A stretch of DNA of 44,562 nucleotides from assembly GCA_038322575.1 (NCBI GenBank), contig JBBQGB010000026.1, positions 1 through 44,562 of the forward strand, read 5' to 3'. Numbering within the stretch: position 1 is the first letter of the stretch; each line of letters starts with the position of its first letter. The notes under the pieces are model-generated. The model had not been told where the DNA came from. It made no database searches and worked only from the letters and a program-made list of their open reading frames with translations. Made by a program: the position numbers and the translations under genes. The stretch is from JACMOY01 sp038322575. Lineage in GTDB: Bacteria; Actinomycetota; Actinomycetes; Actinomycetales; Angustibacteraceae. Positions 39,069 to 44,562 of the stretch are shown piece after piece.

Positions 39069-39919
39069 GCGGGGGGCTTGGGCGCGTACCGCTCGCGCAG
39101 GATGGTGCGCCGACGGGTGCCCTCGCTGTTCGCGCCCTTCTGGACGAACACCAGGTTGTGGTACGCGTGCACCTCGGTGACGTGCAGGTCGGTGTACGTC
39201 GGCGCATAGGCCTCGTCGACGTACTCCTCGTGGTTGAGCCCGTCCACCAGGTCCTTGACCATCGCCATGCTGGTACGTCGGTCGTGCGGGTCCTCGTTGC
39301 CCCCGAACTCGGGCCAGTACGAGGTCTGCAGGTCCTCGATCGCGTAGATGCCGTCCGGCTCCAGCAGCGGGAACAACGTCTCGAACGTCGTCCGGACGTG
39401 CGCGGACAGGTGGCTGCCGTCGTCCACGACGACGTGCAGGGCCCCGATCTGCTCGGCGACCAGGCGCAGCGAGTCGGCTGCCGACTGGTCGGCGCGGAAG
39501 ATCCGGATCCGGTCCTCCTCCAGCGCGGACTTCTCATGCAGGTCGAGCCCGAAGACGGTGGCGCGCGGGAAGAACGCCTTCCACATCCGCAGCGACTCGC
39601 CGCCCTTGGTCGGGTCGGTGTAGCCGCCGACGCCGATCTCGAGCAGGTTGATCGGCTCGTCGCGCAGGTGCTCCAGGTGGCGCTGGTAGTGCTGCGCGTA
39701 GCGGTGCTGGCCCCACTTGTCGGTCTCGAACTGCCGGGCGAGGTCGGGCAGCGAGGGGCGGGGCGTCTCGGGCTCGGGCTGCAGCCGCGCCCGGGCCTGC
39801 TCGAGGTCTCGCTCGTACACCGACCATGCCGTCGCGGCCTTGTGGGTGAGCACGAGACCGGCCGTGCGGGTCGCGCGCCGCAGCCGCTGGGCGGGCGTGG
39901 GACTGGAGGTGGGGGGCAC
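39065..39919 (-). CDS. SAM-dependent methyltransferase, MycE/rhamnose O-methyltransferase-like
   Basis: A 284-residue class I methyltransferase. FETDKWGQHRYAQHYQRHLE leads into the SAM motif NLLEIGVGGYTDPTKGGESL. RMWKAFFPRATVFGLDLHEK, then HVVVDDGSHLSAHVRTTFET and DGIYAIEDLQTSYWPEFGG, follow, with the metal-ligand Asp-Asp and Glu-Asp pairs. This is the metal-dependent family of macrolide/tetracenomycin sugar O-methyltransferases (MycE, ElmM-type), as recalled. No glycosyltransferase or polyketide genes are near, so the target is unknown. The GTG has AAGG 8 bases upstream. The stop overlaps the glnA2 stop in a shared CTAG. Confidence 0.85.
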   Translation of the reverse strand: MPPTSSPTPAQRLRRATRTAGLVLTHKAATAWSVYERDLEQARARLQPEPETPRPSLPDLARQFETDKWGQHRYAQHYQRHLEHLRDEPINLLEIGVGGYTDPTKGGESLRMWKAFFPRATVFGLDLHEKSALEEDRIRIFRADQSAADSLRLVAEQIGALHVVVDDGSHLSAHVRTTFETLFPLLEPDGIYAIEDLQTSYWPEFGGNEDPHDRRTSMAMVKDLVDGLNHEEYVDEAYAPTYTDLHVTEVHAYHNLVFVQKGANSEGTRRRTILRERYAPKPPA

Positions 39920-39971
39920 CTGCTCGCCTTCGGTCGGGGTCGGGGAGCGCCGAGCGTACTGGAGCCCGGAC

Positions 39972-39977
39972 TAGCGT
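39972..39977 (+). promoter_or_regulatory. -10 box of leaderless glnE
   Basis: TAGCGT, 6 bases before the GTG at 39984. Confidence 0.6.
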
Positions 39978-39983
39978 GAGGGC

Positions 39984-42900
39984 GTGAGCACCGCGCGTCC
40001 AGCGACCATCGGCGGCCGGCTGGCCCGGCTGGGCTTCCACGACCCCGCTCGCGCCGAGCGGCTGCTCGCCGACCCGGTCCTGGCCGGCCTCGTCGACCCC
40101 CTCGACCACCTGTTCGAGGACGACCTGCTGCTCGACCTGGGCGAGTCGCCCGACCCCGACCTCGCCCTGGCGGGCCTGGTGCGGGTGATGGAGTCGCTGC
40201 GGGCCGTGGGCCGGCTGGACCCCGACGACCCCGCCGTGGCCCGGGCCGACGCGGCCCACCTGCTCCAGGCGATCCGGGTGGGCGGGCCGTTGCGCCACCG
40301 GTTGCTGGCCGTGCTCGGCTCCTCCGTCGCGCTGGTCGACCACCTGTCCCGCCACCCGGCGCACTGGGCGGTGCTGCGCGACGACGACCCGCCGACGGCC
40401 GAGCAGCTGCGCGCCGACCTGCTGCTGGCGGTGCGCGCCGACCCGGACGACGCAGCCCCCGTCGCGCAGGTCGGCGGCGTCGTCGCCCACGACCGGCTGC
40501 GGGTCGCCTACCGCCGCCGGCTGCTCTCACTGGCCGCCCGCGACCTGTCGTGCCCGCACCCCACCGCGGTGCTCCCCGCCGTGGGGCGCGAGCTGGCCGA
40601 CCTGGCCGCCGCTGCGCTCGAGGCGGCACTGGCCATCGCCCGCGCCGACCTGCCGCCGGACGCGGCGCCGTGCCGCTTCGCGGTGATCGGGATGGGCAAG
40701 TGCGGCGGCCGCGAGCTGAACTACGTCAGCGACGTCGACGTGATCTTCGTCGCCGAGGCGGTGCAGGGGGCGGACGGCGGGGAGTCCGCCGCGCTGGCCA
40801 CCGCGCACCAGCTCGCCGCGGGCCTGATGCGCGCCTGCTCGGCCGTCACGAGCGAGGGAACGCTGTGGCCGGTCGACGCCAACCTTCGACCCGAGGGCAA
40901 GCAGGGGCCCCTGGTCCGCACCCTCGCCAGCCACCTCGCGTACTACCAGCGGTGGGCCAAGACCTGGGAGTTCCAGGCCCTGCTCAAGGCGCGGCCGGTG
41001 GCCGGGGACGTGGCGGTGGGTGCGGCGTACGTCGAGGCCATCGCCCCGATGGTCTGGCAGGCCAGCGAGCGCGCCAACTTCGTGCCCGACGTCCAGGCGA
41101 TGCGGCGCCGGGTCGAGGCGCACCTGCCCGCGACCGAGGCCGACCGCGAGATCAAGCTCGGCGTGGGGGGGCTGCGCGACGTCGAGTTCAGCGTCCAGCT
41201 GCTGCAGCTGGTGCACGGGCGGGTCGACGGGCAGCTGCGCGACGCCGGGACGCTAAAGGCTCTGGGCGCGCTGGCCGACGGCGGCTACGTCGGTCGCGAC
41301 GACGCGGCCAGCCTGGACGCGGCGTACCGGCTGCTGCGCGCCCTTGAGCACCGCATCCAGCTGTTCCGGCTGCGGCGCACCCACCTGATGCCCACCGCGG
41401 ACGACGACCTGCGCCGGCTCGGCCGTCAGCTGGGGCACCGCGCCGACCCGGCGCACAGCGTCGTCACCCAGTGGCAGCGCCAGGCCCGCGAGGTGCGCCG
41501 CCTGCACGAGCGGCTGTTCTACCGCCCGCTGCTGGGTGCGGTCGCGTCGCTCACCCCCGACGACGTCGCGATGTCGCCCGAGGCCGCCCGCGCCCGGCTA
41601 CTGGCCCTGGGCTACCGCGACCCGGCCGGCGCGCTGCGCCACCTCGAGGCGCTCACCTCGGGGGTCACCCGACGCTCGGCGATCCAGCGCCAGCTGCTGC
41701 CGGTGATGCTCGGCTGGTTCGCCGACGAGGCCGACCCGGACGCCGGCCTGCTCGCGTTCCGCCGGATCAGCGACGACCTGGGCGCGACGCACTGGTACCT
41801 GAAGATGCTGCGCGACGAGGGCGCTGCCGCCGAGCGGCTGGCGCACGTGCTGGCGCGCGGCAGGTTCGCTGCCGAGCTGCTGCAGCAGGCCCCCGAGAGC
41901 GTCGCGGTGCTCGGTGACGACAGCGGGCTGCGGCCGCGCACCTCGGCCGCGCTGCGCAGCGAGGTGCTCGGTGTGGTGGGCCGCCAGGACGACCCGGCGC
42001 GCGCGGTGACGGCGGCCCGCGGCGTACGGCGGCGCGAGCTGTTCCGCATCGCGACCGCCGACCTGCTCGGCCGGCTCGATCTCGACGACGTCGAGCGGGC
42101 GCTGAGCGAGGTCGCGTCCGCGGTGGTCGAGGGTGCGCTGGACGTCGCCCGCCGCGCCGTCGAACGCCAGCTCGGCACGCCCCTGCCGACCCGGATGCTC
42201 GTGGTCGGCATGGGCCGGTTCGGCGGCCGCGAGCTGGGCTACGGCAGCGACGCCGACGTGTTGTTCGTGCACGACCCGCTGCCCGGCGCGGACGAGCACG
42301 CCGCCCAGACCGCCGCGCTCGCCGTCGCCGCCGAGCTGCGCCGGCTGCTGGCGGGCTCGGGCCCCGACCCCGCGCTGCAGCTGGACGCCGACCTGCGACC
42401 CGAGGGCAAGCAGGGCCCGCTGGTGCGCACCCTTGCGTCGTACGCCGCCTACTACCAGCGCTGGTCCCTGGTGTGGGAGGCCCAGGCGCTGCTGCGCGCC
42501 ACGCCGGTCGCCGGCGACCCCGCCCTGGCGGTGGCGTTCACCGACCTGATCGACCCGGTGCGCTGGCCACCGGGTGGCATCAGCGACCACGACGTGCGCG
42601 AGGTGCGCCGGGTCAAGGCCCGGGTCGAGGCCGAGCGGCTGCCGCGCGGCGCCGACCGCTCGCGGCACCTCAAGCTCGGACGCGGCGGCATGGCCGACGT
42701 CGAGTGGACCGTCCAGCTGCTGCAGCTGCGGCACGCGCACGAGGTGCCCGGGCTGCGGCACACGGGCACGATCACCGCCCTGCGCGCGGCCACCGCCGCC
42801 GACCTGGTCACCCAGGCGGACGCCGACGTGCTGGCCCAGGCGTGGACCCTCACCTCCCGCTTGCGCAACGCCGCGGTGCTGTGGCGCGGGCGGCCGGTCG

Positions 42901-43046
42901 ACGCCCTGCCGAGCGACCTGCGCGACCTGGACGGCGTCGGGCGGATCGTCGGCTACCCCCCGTCCTCGCCGGCGGTGATCATCGACGACTACCAGCGCGT
43001 GACCCGCCGCGCCAGGGCGGTGGTCGAGCGGGTGTTCTACGCCTGA
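39984..43046 (+). CDS. glnE: glutamine synthetase adenylyltransferase/deadenylylase
   Basis: Adds and removes AMP on glutamine synthetase according to nitrogen status. The 1020-residue protein has two nucleotidyltransferase domains: VIGMGKCGGRELNYVSDVDV near residue 235 (deadenylylase) and VVGMGRFGGRELGYGSDADV near 740 (adenylylase). Each is followed by the segment LRPEGKQGPLVRTLASYAAY or its close copy and by KLGVGGLRDVEFSVQLLQL or KLGRGGMADVEWTVQLLQL. Length and order match the family. No PII gene is in the window. The GTG start follows a TAGCGT box at 6 bases. Confidence 0.97.
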   Translation: MSTARPATIGGRLARLGFHDPARAERLLADPVLAGLVDPLDHLFEDDLLLDLGESPDPDLALAGLVRVMESLRAVGRLDPDDPAVARADAAHLLQAIRVGGPLRHRLLAVLGSSVALVDHLSRHPAHWAVLRDDDPPTAEQLRADLLLAVRADPDDAAPVAQVGGVVAHDRLRVAYRRRLLSLAARDLSCPHPTAVLPAVGRELADLAAAALEAALAIARADLPPDAAPCRFAVIGMGKCGGRELNYVSDVDVIFVAEAVQGADGGESAALATAHQLAAGLMRACSAVTSEGTLWPVDANLRPEGKQGPLVRTLASHLAYYQRWAKTWEFQALLKARPVAGDVAVGAAYVEAIAPMVWQASERANFVPDVQAMRRRVEAHLPATEADREIKLGVGGLRDVEFSVQLLQLVHGRVDGQLRDAGTLKALGALADGGYVGRDDAASLDAAYRLLRALEHRIQLFRLRRTHLMPTADDDLRRLGRQLGHRADPAHSVVTQWQRQAREVRRLHERLFYRPLLGAVASLTPDDVAMSPEAARARLLALGYRDPAGALRHLEALTSGVTRRSAIQRQLLPVMLGWFADEADPDAGLLAFRRISDDLGATHWYLKMLRDEGAAAERLAHVLARGRFAAELLQQAPESVAVLGDDSGLRPRTSAALRSEVLGVVGRQDDPARAVTAARGVRRRELFRIATADLLGRLDLDDVERALSEVASAVVEGALDVARRAVERQLGTPLPTRMLVVGMGRFGGRELGYGSDADVLFVHDPLPGADEHAAQTAALAVAAELRRLLAGSGPDPALQLDADLRPEGKQGPLVRTLASYAAYYQRWSLVWEAQALLRATPVAGDPALAVAFTDLIDPVRWPPGGISDHDVREVRRVKARVEAERLPRGADRSRHLKLGRGGMADVEWTVQLLQLRHAHEVPGLRHTGTITALRAATAADLVTQADADVLAQAWTLTSRLRNAAVLWRGRPVDALPSDLRDLDGVGRIVGYPPSSPAVIIDDYQRVTRRARAVVERVFYA

Positions 43047-43063
43047 CGGGCGGAACGCTCGGG

Positions 43064-43069
43064 TAGCCT
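43064..43069 (+). promoter_or_regulatory. -10 box of leaderless MFS gene
   Basis: TAGCCT, 7 bases before the ATG at 43077, within the 30-base gap after glnE. Confidence 0.5.
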
Positions 43070-43076
43070 CGCGCGC

Positions 43077-44342
43077 ATGACCGGGGGGGAGGACGTCGAC
43101 CTGCGCGCGCGTCCCTCGTACCGGGACGCCCTGGCCCAGCCCGAGTTCGCCGCGCTGTTCGCGGCCCGGGTGCTCTCGACCTGGGGCGACCACCTCGCGC
43201 GGGTGGCGATCGCGACCCTGGTGCTGTCCAGGTCGGGGTCGGCCCTGCTGGCGGCAGCGACCTTCGCCGTCAGCTTCCTGCCCGAGGTGATCGGCCAGGC
43301 CCTGCTGGCGCCGTACGCCGACCGCCTGCCGCGCCGCACCCTGCTGGTGCTGTGCGACCTGCTGCGGGCCGCCGTCGTGGTCCTGCTGCTGCTCGCGATC
43401 ACCCACCACCTGCCGCTCGCGGTCGTGCTGGTCCTGCTGTTCCTCACCGAGCTGGTCGGCTCACCCTTCTACGCGGCCTCGGCCGCGCTGGTCAGTGAGC
43501 TGTTCGACGACCGCGGCGCCTACCTCAGCGCCTCGTCCCTGCTGTCGGCCACCGGCCAGCTCAACCAGGTCATCGGGCTCGCGCTCGGCGGTCTGGTCGT
43601 CGGGCTGGTCGGGCCCGGCGACGCCCTGTGGTTCGACGCGGCCACGTTCGTGGTGTCCGCGGCGCTGCTGCGGCTGTTCGTCGTCCGGCGGCGCGCCGCC
43701 CACGACGTGGGCGCACCGAGCCTCGCCGACCTGCTCACCGACACCCGCGAGGGGGTGAGGTACCTGCGCCAGGACGAGCCGATGCGCTGGCTGATCGTGC
43801 TGGCCTGGTTGATGCTGCTCGCACTGGTCGCGCCCGAGGCGGTGGCGCTGCCGTACGCCCGCGCGCACGGCCAGAGCCCGACGGTCGGTGGGCTGCTGCT
43901 CGCCAGCGTGCCACTGGGTGCGGCTCTGGGCGTGCTGGTGGTCAACCGCTGGTCCCCGCGGGAGCAGGTGCGCCGGCTGCTGCCGCTCGCGACGCTCGCA
44001 CCGGTGCCGCTGCTCGCGCTGGCGGTCGACCCGCCGTGGCAGGTCGCGGCGGTGCTGTTCGCGCTCAGCGGGGCGTGCCAGGGGTACATGGTGCCGCTGA
44101 TGGGCACGTTCACCCTGCTCGCGCCGGACGCCATGCGCGGGCGGCTGAACGGGCTCGCGGGCTCGGGGTTCGCCCTCGTCAGCATCGTGGCGCTGCTGCT
44201 GGTCGGGGCCGCGGCCGACCTGACCAGCCCGGCCCTCGCGGTGGTGCTCAGCGCCGGCGTCACGCTGCTCATGCTCGCCGCGCTCTGGCGCCGGTGGCCG
44301 CGTCGCGCCATCCAGGACGGCGCCGACCGCGCCTTCGGCTGA
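43077..44342 (+). CDS. MFS transporter (DHA3-like)
   Basis: A 421-residue permease with about 12 helices. It shows FAALFAARVLSTWGDHLARV, the loop-2 motif APYADRLPRRTLLV, FYAASAALVSELFDDRGAYL, QLNQVIGLALGGLVVGLVGP and, near the end, MVPLMGTFTLLAPDAMRGRL. It resembles actinobacterial efflux-type MFS proteins; the substrate is not known. It is 30 bases after glnE on the same strand but has its own -10 box. The remaining 220 bases of the window hold no gene that can be supported; a TACTGT near 44537 could be a promoter for a gene beyond the edge. Confidence 0.87.
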   Translation: MTGGEDVDLRARPSYRDALAQPEFAALFAARVLSTWGDHLARVAIATLVLSRSGSALLAAATFAVSFLPEVIGQALLAPYADRLPRRTLLVLCDLLRAAVVVLLLLAITHHLPLAVVLVLLFLTELVGSPFYAASAALVSELFDDRGAYLSASSLLSATGQLNQVIGLALGGLVVGLVGPGDALWFDAATFVVSAALLRLFVVRRRAAHDVGAPSLADLLTDTREGVRYLRQDEPMRWLIVLAWLMLLALVAPEAVALPYARAHGQSPTVGGLLLASVPLGAALGVLVVNRWSPREQVRRLLPLATLAPVPLLALAVDPPWQVAAVLFALSGACQGYMVPLMGTFTLLAPDAMRGRLNGLAGSGFALVSIVALLLVGAAADLTSPALAVVLSAGVTLLMLAALWRRWPRRAIQDGADRAFG

Positions 44343-44562
44343 GACCCGCCCAGGTCACCCACGCCGACGCCGACCCCGTGGTCCGGGGGGGGGCACTCTG
44401 CTCCGTCCGACGCTGGTCCGCCGAGCCGGCCGGGTGACGGACAGATGAACACCCCACCAACAGTCGCGGAACGTCTGATGACGTCCCGGGAGGCGGCGGT
44501 TTCACGGATTGCCGTATGCGTCCGGACGAGCGGGGGTACTGTCCGAACACGGTCTGGATTCG

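Noticed and set aside
41598..43409. 603-codon open frame opposite glnE
   Set aside because: Antisense shadow of glnE and of the start of the MFS gene, rich in Gln/Arg/Gly, with no recognisable domain.
44269..44550. 93-codon minus-strand frame at the right edge
   Set aside because: It overlaps the MFS 3' end, has no ribosome site and no family resemblance.
44517..44562. A gene starting at the ATG at 44517 and running off the edge
   Set aside because: Only 15 codons are visible, with no Shine-Dalgarno or properly spaced TANNNT box before it.
1..44562. CRISPR arrays, transposases, phage genes or toxin-antitoxin pairs
   Set aside because: None was seen on either strand; repeats present are one short tandem array and one two-copy palindrome.

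Overview
This is a high-GC actinobacterial chromosome segment. The supporting signs are a FasR/FabD/FabH/ACP fatty-acid cluster, a homodimeric AceE, an F420-dependent dehydrogenase, a mycothiol-dependent-enzyme-type protein, polyphosphate glucokinase, an RNase H/phosphatase fusion, a class A RNase P RNA, a cyclic-di-AMP riboswitch ahead of an NlpC/P60 gene, and many leaderless genes with TANNNT boxes 6-7 bases before the start. The gene set (fabD, the PucR-type regulator, aceE, ahpE, Nif3-like, zinc-ribbon, rnhA-cobC, panB, glnA2, glnE) resembles the mycobacterial Rv2220-Rv2245 neighbourhood. An order such as Micrococcales or Kineosporiales is only a guess.

Layout. 1-3815 (minus): fasR, then fabD-fabH-acpP; acpP runs off the left edge. 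3953-7355: a small unknown protein converging on aceE. 7554-10624: fdhD, an OFA-family MFS transporter with a 50-residue membrane partner, and a DUF3052 protein. 10634-12104: a mycothiol-dependent-type enzyme divergent from an AhpE-like peroxiredoxin. 12111-12183: tRNA-Val(UAC). 12184-17020: a lower-GC accessory block, bounded on the right by a degenerate copy of the tRNA-Val 3' end. It holds a GntR regulator, a dihydroxypyridine-hydroxylase-like flavoprotein, a PPOX-fold protein and an E1-beta/E1-alpha 2-oxoacid dehydrogenase pair without E2/E3. 17027-17770: an NlpC/P60 hydrolase under a c-di-AMP riboswitch. 17834-21034: a palindromic repeat, then Nif3-like, coiled-coil zinc-ribbon and RNase H/phosphatase genes in an overlapping operon. 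21045-22758: DUF1737, metZ and a small ABM monooxygenase. 22947-26316: an ArsB-like permease divergent from an RNB ribonuclease, then rnpB and a small lipoprotein. 26323-32367: map-ppgK, a small conserved protein, an F420 dehydrogenase/unknown/MFS operon and a secreted metallopeptidase. 32471-35917: thioesterase, nadE and panB. 35948-43046: an FAD oxidoreductase, glnA2, a sugar O-methyltransferase-like gene and glnE. 43077-44342: a second MFS exporter.

Most of the window is core metabolism: fatty-acid initiation, pyruvate oxidation, nitrogen assimilation with its adenylyltransferase, NAD and pantothenate synthesis, RNA processing and redox defence. The clearest acquired piece is the block behind tRNA-Val; it carries no integrase. 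Other points of interest are a FabD with a lipoyl-like tail lacking the modifiable lysine, two apparent CTG starts overlapping upstream stop codons, a set of leaderless promoters (some built from the preceding gene's stop codon, one pair overlapping divergently), and a two-copy intergenic palindrome.
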